Shown piece after piece: positions 6,256 to 13,041 of a stretch of DNA of 15,767 nt. Below the pieces are notes generated by a model, which saw only the letters and a list, made by a program, of their open reading frames with translations, did not search any database and was not told the DNA's origin. Location: positions 1 through 15,767 of the forward strand of contig CAWEHU010000034.1 of the NCBI GenBank assembly GCA_963808965.1, written 5' to 3'. This DNA comes from CAWEHU01 sp963808965 (GTDB taxonomy: Bacteria; Pseudomonadota; Alphaproteobacteria; Acetobacterales; Acetobacteraceae). Each line of letters opens with the position of its first letter. Position 1 is the stretch's first letter. The position numbers and the translations under genes were made by a program.

Positions 6256-7257
6256 TTACTTCTGCAAGTAGCCGGATTCCGCGACGGTCGGCAGGTAGGC
6301 GAGGATGTCCTCGGCAGCGGCCAGCAGTTCGGGCGGGAGCGGGTTGCCTGAGGCCGTGAGCGGCGGCGGCGCGGCGCGCCAATCTCGTCCCAAGGCCCGC
6401 AAATGGTCGGCCGCGCGGTTCGCGTTCGAGAAGGCGTTGCCGAACGGAACTTCCTGCGCCGCGCCGAACAGCGCCTCGACCAGACCCGTCATCACGGCGG
6501 AGAGCTGCTTCGCCCGCTCAGTCTGCCCGCCCTGATGCAACTCGATCATCCGGCGGAGCAATCCGCCGAACACGTTGCCGGAGCTGAGCAGCCATCCGTC
6601 ATATGGACCCGTGGGCTTAAGCGCCTCCACGTAGCCGCCCTCGGCGCCGCGGACCAAGATCACGTTCCGAAGCGGTCCGGCGCGGGCCACGGTGTCCTCG
6701 CCACTGGTATCCTTGAACATCGTGACCCGTGGATGTTCGGCTAGTCGCCGCATCGTCTCCGCCCCGATCCGGCACCCGGTCACTTGCGGAAGCTGATAGA
6801 CGGCGACCTCGAATCCGGTGCCGCCGAGCACGGATTCGTAGTGCGACAGGATTTTCTCCTGGCTGGCCTCGGGCTCGATCGGGGGACAAACGGCGATGCC
6901 CGCGAAGTCGCCGGCAGGCGGCCCATTCTGGGCCAAATCCCGCTCCAGCGCCTTTGCCCAGGCGACCACCTCCTCGGTCGTCGGACGCAGCGCGCCGAAC
7001 AGGATTCGAGCCTTGCCGAACACGCCCGCGCGCCGCGTCAATGCGACGATTTGCGCGAACCGCTCGGGATCGATCTCCCAACCGTCACCGGTCGAGCCGG
7101 CCAACAGGAACTGCCGGACGGCTGGCTGGACGGCATTGACGTGCGCCGCCATTCGCTCGGCGTCGACCGTCACGCCACTTCCCTCCCGGCGATAGTGCGT
7201 GAGCAGCGGGACCCATAGCGGATCGGTATTGGCGGCAGGCTGACCAGTGGCCGACAT
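6256..7257 (-). CDS. Dihydrodipicolinate synthase (DapA/NAL) family aldolase-lyase
   Basis: This 333-residue TIM-barrel enzyme is of the class that forms a Schiff base between a lysine and pyruvate or a similar keto acid. The Schiff-base lysine is K182 in TMFKDTSG and the conserved tyrosine is Y154 in AVYQLP. The substrate-site motif that reads GTTGE in true DapA is GSTGDG here (54-59), and the protein is about 40 residues longer than DapA. It is therefore probably not the lysine-pathway enzyme but one of the many sugar-acid or hydroxy-acid lyases of the family; its substrate cannot be read from sequence. The start ATG at 7257 gives an N-terminus without a signal. It sits 158 nt behind the decarboxylase gene and 1 nt ahead of the N-acetyltransferase gene. 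Confidence 0.88.
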   Translation of the reverse strand: MSATGQPAANTDPLWVPLLTHYRREGSGVTVDAERMAAHVNAVQPAVRQFLLAGSTGDGWEIDPERFAQIVALTRRAGVFGKARILFGALRPTTEEVVAWAKALERDLAQNGPPAGDFAGIAVCPPIEPEASQEKILSHYESVLGGTGFEVAVYQLPQVTGCRIGAETMRRLAEHPRVTMFKDTSGEDTVARAGPLRNVILVRGAEGGYVEALKPTGPYDGWLLSSGNVFGGLLRRMIELHQGGQTERAKQLSAVMTGLVEALFGAAQEVPFGNAFSNANRAADHLRALGRDWRAAPPPLTASGNPLPPELLAAAEDILAYLPTVAESGYLQK

Positions 7258-7284
7258 GGCGCAACTCCATCGGGCTGAGGGACC

Positions 7285-7300
7285 CTGCGCTCAAGCGCAG
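7285..7300. repeat. Short hairpin in the leader of the aldolase-family gene
   Basis: CTGCGC-TCAA-GCGCAG is a perfect 6-bp stem with a 4-nt loop, 28 nt upstream of the ATG at 7257 and after the decarboxylase stop. No T-run follows on either strand, so it is not a standard intrinsic terminator. It may stabilise or attenuate the message between the two genes. Confidence 0.4.
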
Positions 7301-7415
7301 CGACGGCGCACTATGCCCCTCCGAGAGCGTCGCGACCATGCTCCCTTGGCGCGGTGCTACCCGCAGACGGGGGCAGCAATCCGCGCCAGAGCGCTTGGGT
7401 CAGATCCGTGCTGAA

Positions 7416-8546
7416 TTAAAGGTAGTATTCAGCCAAGGGCGCGAACCCGTTGAAACGCTGGCTCGCGTAGGTCGTCACGTAGGCGCCCGTCGAGAGGAGT
7501 TGTACTCGCTCGCCGCAGCGGAGGGCGAGCGGCAGCCGGTAGTTCGACCTCTCGTACATCACGTCCGCGCCGTCGCAAGTGGGTCCGGCGATCGCCACGG
7601 GGCCGGTCGGCTCGCCGTCATGCGAAGTCGCGATCCGGTACTTGATCGCCTCCCCCTCGGTCTCGGCCAGGCCGCCGAAGCGGCCGATGTCGAGATAAAC
7701 CCAGCGGGTCGGGTCATTTTTGGCGCGGCGGCTGACCAGCACAACCTCGGCACTGACCAGCCCGGCATCCCCAACGAGATACCGGCCCGGTTCGATGACC
7801 ATCTCGGGCAGGGCATTCCCGAAGTGCCGCGTCATCGCGCCCATGATCGCGTGCGCGAAATCGTCGATCTCCGGCACCTCCGCGGTGTAGCGGATGGGAA
7901 AACCCCCGCCCAGATTGACCATGCGCACGCTCACCCCTGCCTGCTGCAAGTCCGTGAACAGCATCGCGACGCGGCCGATCGCCACTTCGTAAGCATCGGT
8001 CCGCGTCTGCTGGCTCCCGACATGGAAGGAGAGGCCGTACGGATCGAGCCCCATCTCCCCCGCGCGCACCATCAGATCGCGCGCGGTCTCGACGGTCGTG
8101 CCGAACTTGCGCGAAAGCGGCCAGTCCGCGCCTTCGTTCTCGACCAGGATGCGGCAATAGACGCGCGCCCCGGGCGCCTGCCGCGCGAGCTTCTCCAACT
8201 CCTCCTCGGAGTCGAAGGCATAGAGCGACACGCCCGCTTCGTACGCACGGCGGATCGCCGAGGCCTTCTTGATCGTGTTGCCGAAGCTGATCGAATCCGG
8301 TCGAGCGCCTGCCGCGAGGCACGCCTCGATCTCTTCGACGCTCGCCGCGTCGAAGCTGCTGTCGAGTTGCACCAGCCGCTCCAGCACCGGATGGGCGGGG
8401 TTCGCCTTTACGGCGTAATAGATCCGTGCGAGCGGCAATACAGCGCACAACGCGCGAAAGTTCTCTTCCACGCGGTCCACGTCCAGCACGAGGCACGGCG
8501 TCGCCGGCTGCTGATCGACAAGGAATTGGGCGATCTTCGGGGTCAT
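7416..8546 (-). CDS. Ornithine/lysine decarboxylase, PLP-dependent fold type III
   Basis: Decarboxylates ornithine to putrescine and/or lysine to cadaverine in the cytoplasm, the entry to polyamine synthesis. The 376 residues follow the eukaryotic-ODC-like family. K48 in YYAVKANP binds PLP, HVGSQ is at about 186-190, GGGFP is the phosphate loop, EPGRYLV lies beyond it, and CDGAD provides the catalytic cysteine of the dimer interface. CDGAD, as against CESGD of diaminopimelate decarboxylase, supports an ornithine/lysine enzyme. The ATG at 8546 has GAGGGAGG upstream (8553-8560). A 56-codon frame upstream ends on this ATG (ATGA), pointing to translational coupling or a regulatory leader peptide. 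A hairpin lies directly before the ribosome site. The choice between ornithine and lysine cannot be made by eye. Confidence 0.93.
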   Translation of the reverse strand: MTPKIAQFLVDQQPATPCLVLDVDRVEENFRALCAVLPLARIYYAVKANPAHPVLERLVQLDSSFDAASVEEIEACLAAGARPDSISFGNTIKKASAIRRAYEAGVSLYAFDSEEELEKLARQAPGARVYCRILVENEGADWPLSRKFGTTVETARDLMVRAGEMGLDPYGLSFHVGSQQTRTDAYEVAIGRVAMLFTDLQQAGVSVRMVNLGGGFPIRYTAEVPEIDDFAHAIMGAMTRHFGNALPEMVIEPGRYLVGDAGLVSAEVVLVSRRAKNDPTRWVYLDIGRFGGLAETEGEAIKYRIATSHDGEPTGPVAIAGPTCDGADVMYERSNYRLPLALRCGERVQLLSTGAYVTTYASQRFNGFAPLAEYYL

Positions 8547-8713
8547 CGCACCGGGCCTCCCTCTGCAAGACGCCCGCCTGAACGAGGCGGTCGGGCGTAG
8601 TTGACGAAACGGTCGAACGAACCAGCGACCTTAGGTAAGTTGCCAGAACGCTTGACGTCGTTGCGTAACCACGAGGGCCAGAGGCACGTGCGTTGCTGCG
8701 TAGGGGCGCACAT
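8543..8713 (-). CDS. Candidate leader peptide (uORF) of the ornithine/lysine decarboxylase gene
   Basis: A 56-codon frame starts at ATG 8713, behind a G-rich stretch that could serve as ribosome site, and stops at TGA 8543-8545, overlapping the decarboxylase ATG as ATGA. Its N-terminal part is basic (WLRNDVKRSG), then it reads GSFDRFVNYARPPRSGG (31-47). SFDRFVNYAR shares 5 of 10 ungapped positions (SFD....AR) with the last ten residues of E. coli SpeFL as I remember it (SFDFHFFNAR). SpeFL is the arrest peptide that captures ornithine in the ribosome and induces speF. Here the motif is followed by Pro-Pro, a poor peptide-bond acceptor, where SpeFL has its stop codon. The resemblance is short and may be chance; translation of this frame is unproven. 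Confidence 0.4.
   Translation of the reverse strand: MCAPTQQRTCLWPSWLRNDVKRSGNLPKVAGSFDRFVNYARPPRSGGRLAEGGPVR
8570..8598 (-). promoter_or_regulatory. Hairpin with two alternative folds in the decarboxylase leader
   Basis: On the message strand CCGCCT and AGGCGG form a 6-bp stem with a 5-nt loop, extended by ACGC/GCGT across a bulge. Alternatively ACGCCCG pairs with CGGGCGT (7 bp) around a 15-nt loop. The stem lies about 10 nt before the decarboxylase ribosome site, and its 5' arm is the codons for the ARPP part of the leader frame. A ribosome paused there would open the stem. Pairing is seen directly; the switch idea is inference. Confidence 0.45.
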
Positions 8714-8883
8714 AGGACCCCCACCCCCCTGGTGCAAGAGAAATCGCAACCGTTCGGGGAAAAACGGCCCCCGCACGGGCCCATGTCGGGGATGCAACTG
8801 GAAAGTTCGGGCGCACGTTGCGAAATGAGGGGCAGCGGCCATTGGAGTTTGCCGGCGACCCGCCGGCGCAGGAGGCAGCTGGC

Positions 8884-9987
8884 GTGAAAAGCGCACCGAA
8901 GCAGCAAGCCGAGGACGAGGCGGCGGTCACACCCCCGGAGCGCCACGACGTCGTGACGGGGCTAGAGGCCGTCGCGGAAGCGCGGGCAGTGGAAGCGGAC
9001 GAACTGGGGCGGCGCGCGGAATTACCTGGGCAGATCCCGTGGCACGGCTGGAAGGCGGTGATACATCGCACCGCGCGGGAGATCATCTCCGACCGTGTCT
9101 CCCTGGTCGCGGCGGGCTGCGCGTTCTATGCGACGCTTGCCCTGTTTCCGGCCATCAGCATGTTGATCTTCCTTTACGGCTTGGTGTTCGACCCGGTCAC
9201 GGTGGAGCCGCAGCTGCAGATCATGCGGGAACTGCTCCCCCCTTCCGCTTTCCAGCTAATCTCCGACAGGGTGCATCAACTCGTCACTCAGAGGCAGGGG
9301 ACGCTCGGCCTCGGGCTGGTGATCAGCACGCTGATCACCCTCTGGAGCTCAGCGACGGGCACGAAGTCCCTCATCGCCGCGCTTAACATGGCTTATGAAG
9401 AGCAGGAGAAGAGGGGATTTTTGCAGTTCCAGCTCACTGCGCTCGGAATGACGCTGTGCGGAATGGTCGGTGCTTCGCTCGCAATCGCGATCCTCGTCTT
9501 CCTGCCTGCGGTGATCTCGTTTTTCGGGATTTTCGGGAACGCGACAGGCTTGGTCCGGATCGCCGGCACCGGCGTGCTGGTGGTCTTCGTGATGATCTCG
9601 TTGTCGTTGCTGTACCGCTTCGGTCCTTGCCGCCGGGCCGCAAAATGGCACTGGATCACGCCCGGCTCGCTGCTCGCCACGGTGCTGTGGGTCGCCATTT
9701 CCGTGCTGTTCTCCCTCTATGTCGGACACATCGCGACCTACGACGTCACTTACGGCCCGCTCGGTGCAGTGGTCGGCGTCATGATGTGGTTCTACGTCTC
9801 GGCTTACGCCGTCTTGTTGGGGGCGGAATTGAACTCCGAGCTTGAGCTTCAGACAGCGCGCGACAGCACGGAGGGGCCGCCGAAGCCGATGGGCCGGCGC
9901 GGGGCCTATGTGGCCGACCACGTCGCCGAGACTGAGCGCCGGCCCACCCGGCCTAGGTCAGCGGATCAGTCCGGTGAGCGGGCTTGA
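8884..9987 (+). CDS. YihY/BrkB family inner-membrane protein (UPF0761)
   Basis: The product has 367 residues. The N-terminal 50 residues are polar, acidic and cytoplasmic (QQAEDEAAVTPPERHD). The core has about six membrane spans. Family marks are SDRVSLVAAGCAFYATLALFP in the first span region, LITLWSSATGTKSLIAALNMAY, YRFGPCRRAAKWHWITPGS and the last-span sequence YGPLGAVVGVMMWFYVSAY followed by LLGAELNSELE. The tail is charged. The family was once called ribonuclease BN by mistake and is linked to BrkB of Bordetella; its transport or other activity is not established. GTG 8884 is chosen over TTG 8818 because AGGAGG (8870-8875) stands 8 nt before it. It diverges from the decarboxylase leader, and its last 30 nt overlap the end of thiG. 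Confidence 0.92.
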   Translation: MKSAPKQQAEDEAAVTPPERHDVVTGLEAVAEARAVEADELGRRAELPGQIPWHGWKAVIHRTAREIISDRVSLVAAGCAFYATLALFPAISMLIFLYGLVFDPVTVEPQLQIMRELLPPSAFQLISDRVHQLVTQRQGTLGLGLVISTLITLWSSATGTKSLIAALNMAYEEQEKRGFLQFQLTALGMTLCGMVGASLAIAILVFLPAVISFFGIFGNATGLVRIAGTGVLVVFVMISLSLLYRFGPCRRAAKWHWITPGSLLATVLWVAISVLFSLYVGHIATYDVTYGPLGAVVGVMMWFYVSAYAVLLGAELNSELELQTARDSTEGPPKPMGRRGAYVADHVAETERRPTRPRSADQSGERA

Positions 9988-10749
9988 CGGGTCCGCGCCC
10001 ATCCGGCGCGGCATCCGCCCCGCGAGATGCGCGAGCCGCCCCGCTTCCACGGCCAGTCTCATCGCCCGGGCCATGCGGACGGGATCACCGGCATGTGCCA
10101 GCGCCGAGTTCAACAGCACCGCGTCGCAGCCGATCTCCATCGCGATAGCAGCGTCGGAGGCGGTCCCGATGCCCGCGTCCACCACCAAGGGCACCTTCAC
10201 CTGCTCGATCATCAAGCTGAGCATCGCGGGATTTTGCAGCCCGAGCCCGGAGCCGATCGGCGCCCCAAGCGGCATGATGGCGACGCACCCCATTTCCTCC
10301 AGCCGCTTGGCGGCGACAGGGTCGTCGGCGCAGTAGACCATCACCTCGAACCCGTCGTGGACCAGCGCCTCGGCGGCTTCCAACGTGCCGGGCATATCCG
10401 GGTAGAGGGTCGGCGGCGGCCCGAGCACTTCCAGCTTTACGAGGTTCCAGCCGCCGGCCTCCCGCGCCAGGCGCAAGGTGCGCACCGCCTCCTGCGCCGT
10501 GTGACACCCGGCCGTATTCGGCAGGTAGGTGTACCGCTTCGGATCGACGTAATCCTGCAGCATGGGAGCGTTGGAGTCGGACAGGTTCACCCGGCGGACG
10601 GCGACTGTCACCATCTCCGCCCCGCTCGCCTCGATCGCCGCGGCGGTCTGCTCGAAATTCTTGTATTTGCCGGTCCCGACGATCAGCCGTGAGCGGAAGC
10701 GGCGGCCCGCGACGCTCCAGGTGTCCTCCGCCGCAAGGCTTCCGTCCAT
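9958..10749 (-). CDS. thiG: Thiazole synthase
   Basis: ThiG builds the thiazole phosphate ring of thiamine from deoxyxylulose phosphate, a glycine- or tyrosine-derived imine, and sulfur delivered by ThiS thiocarboxylate. The 263 residues show the full family pattern: SRLIVGTGKYKNF, VRRVNLSDSNAP, YTYLPNTAGC, then NLVKLEVLG with the Schiff-base lysine K105. Further on are DGFEVMVYCADDP, CVAIMPLGAPIGSGLG and VVDAGIGTASDAAIAMEIG. Cytoplasmic. It starts 2 nt after the thiS stop, so thiS and thiG are one operon. No other thiamine gene (thiO, thiE, thiF, thiC) is beside it. Its 3' end overlaps the yihY-like gene by 30 nt, tail to tail. Confidence 0.97.
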   Translation of the reverse strand: MDGSLAAEDTWSVAGRRFRSRLIVGTGKYKNFEQTAAAIEASGAEMVTVAVRRVNLSDSNAPMLQDYVDPKRYTYLPNTAGCHTAQEAVRTLRLAREAGGWNLVKLEVLGPPPTLYPDMPGTLEAAEALVHDGFEVMVYCADDPVAAKRLEEMGCVAIMPLGAPIGSGLGLQNPAMLSLMIEQVKVPLVVDAGIGTASDAAIAMEIGCDAVLLNSALAHAGDPVRMARAMRLAVEAGRLAHLAGRMPRRMGADPSSPLTGLIR

Positions 10750-10751
10750 TC

Positions 10752-10964
10752 TCAGCCTCCCCCGATGAAATGCACGATCTCCAACGAATCGCCGCTGGCC
10801 AGCGAAGTCTCCGCATAGGTGGAGCGGGGAACGATCTCCTGGTTTCGCTCTACCGCCACCTTTCGTGTATCGAGGCCAAGCTTGGCGAGCAGGCCGGAGA
10901 CGGTCAGCGGGCCGTCGAGTTCCCGGCTCTCCCCGTTCAGTGTAAGCGCGATCACGTCTTGCAT
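10752..10964 (-). CDS. thiS: Sulfur carrier protein ThiS
   Basis: This is a 70-residue ubiquitin-fold protein. Its C-terminal glycine is adenylated and turned into a thiocarboxylate that gives sulfur to ThiG. The sequence has LTLNGESRELDGPLTVSGLL, the central KVAVERNQEIVPRS and the end EIVHFIGGG, the exposed Gly tail that enters the ThiG and ThiF active sites. It is too short to stand out by length but is certain by motif and place, 2 nt ahead of thiG. ATG 10964 is the only good start; the best ribosome site (AGGAGG) is rather far upstream (about 17 nt). No THI-box (TPP riboswitch) pattern was seen in the 183 nt upstream. Confidence 0.95.
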   Translation of the reverse strand: MQDVIALTLNGESRELDGPLTVSGLLAKLGLDTRKVAVERNQEIVPRSTYAETSLASGDSLEIVHFIGGG

Positions 10965-11147
10965 GCCCCGACTATGGTTAGCCTCCTGGCTCCGGACAAG
11001 GAAGCCGGTTGGACCCGCGGGTCTGGCTATGGTAGGGGCCGCCCATGCCCATTCCGGCGTTCCTACCTCCGATCGTGATACTGAACGGGCCAACATGAAC
11101 ATACTTCGGCTTTTGCCGCCGCGGGGCTGTGCGCAGGAGCACGGGGC

Positions 11148-11621
11148 TTGAGCCGGTCCTCCTTCGACCCCGAAGCAGTGCGCCTGCTCGCCGCGATTCT
11201 GGCCGAGACGGGACTCACCGAAATCGAGATCGTTGAAAAGGACATGCGCATCCGCGTGGTCCGTGCGCCCGCGCCGGTCGCCGTGCCGGTCTCCGTCCCG
11301 CCGACCCTGGCCGGCGGGCCCACATCGGCCTCCGACGGGGCGACAGTCTCGGTGGCCGCCTCGGTCGAAGCCGATGACGCGGAGCATCCGGGCGCCGTGC
11401 TCAGTCCGATGGTGGGCGTCGTCTATCTGGCCCCGGAACCCGGTTCGCCGCCCTTCGTGAGTGTGGGCCAATCCGTGACCGCCGGTCAGACCCTGTTGCT
11501 GATCGAGGCGATGAAAACGTTCAATCAGGTCAAGGCGCCAAAATCCGGCGTGGTGGCGCGTATCCTGGTCTCCTCCGGGACGCCGGTGGAGTACGGGGAG
11601 CCGCTGATGGTCCTGGAATAG
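11148..11621 (+). CDS. accB: Acetyl-CoA carboxylase biotin carboxyl carrier protein
   Basis: This carrier subunit of acetyl-CoA carboxylase takes CO2 on its biotin from AccC and hands it to the carboxyltransferase to make malonyl-CoA. The product has 157 residues. The N-terminal region (VRLLAAILAETGLTEIEI) interacts with AccC. A Pro/Ala/Val-rich linker runs from about 40 to 80, and the biotinyl domain (83-157) carries LLIEAMKTFNQVKAP, with biotin on K123. The insertion around YLAPEPGSPPFVSVGQSV is the thumb typical of bacterial AccB. It starts with TTG at 11148, behind CAGGAG at suitable distance. accC begins 4 nt after its stop. The aroQ gene that often precedes accB in relatives is absent; thiS diverges instead. 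Confidence 0.96.
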   Translation: MSRSSFDPEAVRLLAAILAETGLTEIEIVEKDMRIRVVRAPAPVAVPVSVPPTLAGGPTSASDGATVSVAASVEADDAEHPGAVLSPMVGVVYLAPEPGSPPFVSVGQSVTAGQTLLLIEAMKTFNQVKAPKSGVVARILVSSGTPVEYGEPLMVLE

Positions 11622-11625
11622 CCAT

Positions 11626-12972
11626 TTGTTCCACAAAATACTGATTGCCAATCGCGGCGAGATCGCGCTTCGGGTCCAACGCGCGTGCCGCGAGCTCGGC
11701 ATCCAGACGGTGGCCGTTCACTCCACGGCGGATGCGGAGGCGATGCACGTCCGGCTGGCCGACGAGAGTGTCTGCATCGGGCCGCCCTCCGCCAAGGACA
11801 GTTACCTCAACATACCGGCGATCCTTTCCGCGGCCGGCATCAGCGGGGCCGAGGCGATCCATCCGGGTTACGGATTTCTCAGCGAGAATGCCCAGTTCGC
11901 CGAAATGGTGGAGGCGCACGGCCTGACCTTTATTGGCCCGTCGCCCGCCCATATCGGCATGATGGGCGACAAGATCGCCGCGAAGCAGGCGATGGGCTCG
12001 CTCGGCGTGCCGCTGGTTCCGGGCTCCGACGGAGAGTTGTCCGATCTCGAGGAGGCCCGCGCGCTCGCCGCCCGGATCGAATACCCCGTGCTCATCAAGG
12101 CTGCCGCTGGCGGCGGCGGGCGCGGGATGAAAGTCGCGACCGGCCCCGACGAACTCGAAGATGCGTGGAGCCTCGCGCGAGCCGAAGCCAAGGCCGCTTT
12201 CGGGAACGACGCGGTCTACATGGAGAAATATCTCGACCGTCCCCGCCATATCGAGTTGCAGGTGCTGGCCGACAATTCCGGCCACGTCGTCCATTTCGGG
12301 GAGCGGGATTGCAGCCTCCAGCGGCGCCATCAGAAGCTGCTGGAGGAGGCGGGCTCCCCGGCGCTCACGGCCGAGGAGCGGGACGCGCTCGGCGAAACGG
12401 CGACGGCCGCGCTCCGCCGGCTCGGCTACCGCAATGCCGGAACACTGGAGTTCCTCTATCAGGACGGGCAGTTCGCCTTCATCGAAATGAACACCCGGCT
12501 TCAGGTCGAGCATCCAGTGACCGAAATGGTCTGCAACATCGACCTCGTCCGCGAGCAGATCCGGCTGGCCGCCGGGCTGCCTCTCGGCTACGGCCAGTCG
12601 GACATCCGATTTTACGGTCACGCGATCGAATGTCGCGTCACGGCGGAGGACCCCGAGACGTTCATGCCAAATCCTGGCCGCGTCACGGCTTTCCATGCGC
12701 CGGGGGGGCTCGGCGTGCGGGTGGATTCGGCGCTTTATGCCGGCTACGCCGTGCCTCCGTTTTACGACAGCCTGATCGCCAAGCTGATCGTGCACGCCCC
12801 GAGCCGGCCGGAGGCGATCGCGCGGCTCCGGCGCGCGCTGGACGAATTCGTCGTCGTAGGCGTCAAAACGACGCTGCCGCTGCATCGCCGGATCGTGGAC
12901 GAACCGGTTTTCCAGTCCGGCGAGTATACGATCCATTGGCTGGAGCATTTCGTCGGCCAGGCGCCTGCTTAG
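11626..12972 (+). CDS. accC: Acetyl-CoA carboxylase biotin carboxylase subunit
   Basis: AccC carboxylates the biotin of AccB using ATP and bicarbonate, the first half-reaction of malonyl-CoA synthesis. The 448-residue length is normal. The N-terminal domain starts FHKILIANRGEIALRV. In the ATP-grasp domain K116 and K158 bind ATP, the glycine loop is GGGGRGMK (162-169), and HIELQVLAD, ERDCSLQRRHQKLLEE and FIEMNTRLQVEHPVTE follow, with E287, N289, R291 and E295 matching the known metal-binding and catalytic residues. The C-terminal domain reads GHAIECRVTAEDP. It starts with TTG at 11626; no ATG lies nearby in frame. A short GGAA before it is a weak ribosome site, so coupling to accB translation (4-nt gap) is likely. 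aat follows 69 nt downstream. Confidence 0.97.
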   Translation: MFHKILIANRGEIALRVQRACRELGIQTVAVHSTADAEAMHVRLADESVCIGPPSAKDSYLNIPAILSAAGISGAEAIHPGYGFLSENAQFAEMVEAHGLTFIGPSPAHIGMMGDKIAAKQAMGSLGVPLVPGSDGELSDLEEARALAARIEYPVLIKAAAGGGGRGMKVATGPDELEDAWSLARAEAKAAFGNDAVYMEKYLDRPRHIELQVLADNSGHVVHFGERDCSLQRRHQKLLEEAGSPALTAEERDALGETATAALRRLGYRNAGTLEFLYQDGQFAFIEMNTRLQVEHPVTEMVCNIDLVREQIRLAAGLPLGYGQSDIRFYGHAIECRVTAEDPETFMPNPGRVTAFHAPGGLGVRVDSALYAGYAVPPFYDSLIAKLIVHAPSRPEAIARLRRALDEFVVVGVKTTLPLHRRIVDEPVFQSGEYTIHWLEHFVGQAPA

Positions 12973-13041
12973 GCGACTGCTCGCCGCTGTTTCCGCGCTC
13001 CCGCTCTGGCGCTCGCGCCCCGTCCTCCCCAGAATGGAACC

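Noticed and set aside
7338..8600. A 420-residue plus-strand frame
   Set aside because: Antisense to the decarboxylase, rich in Arg/His/Gln as expected of a shadow frame, with no domain.
10965..11147. TPP riboswitch upstream of thiS-thiG
   Set aside because: No CUGAGA or ACCUGA-type THI-box sequence is visible on the minus strand; the stretch shows no clear conserved structure.
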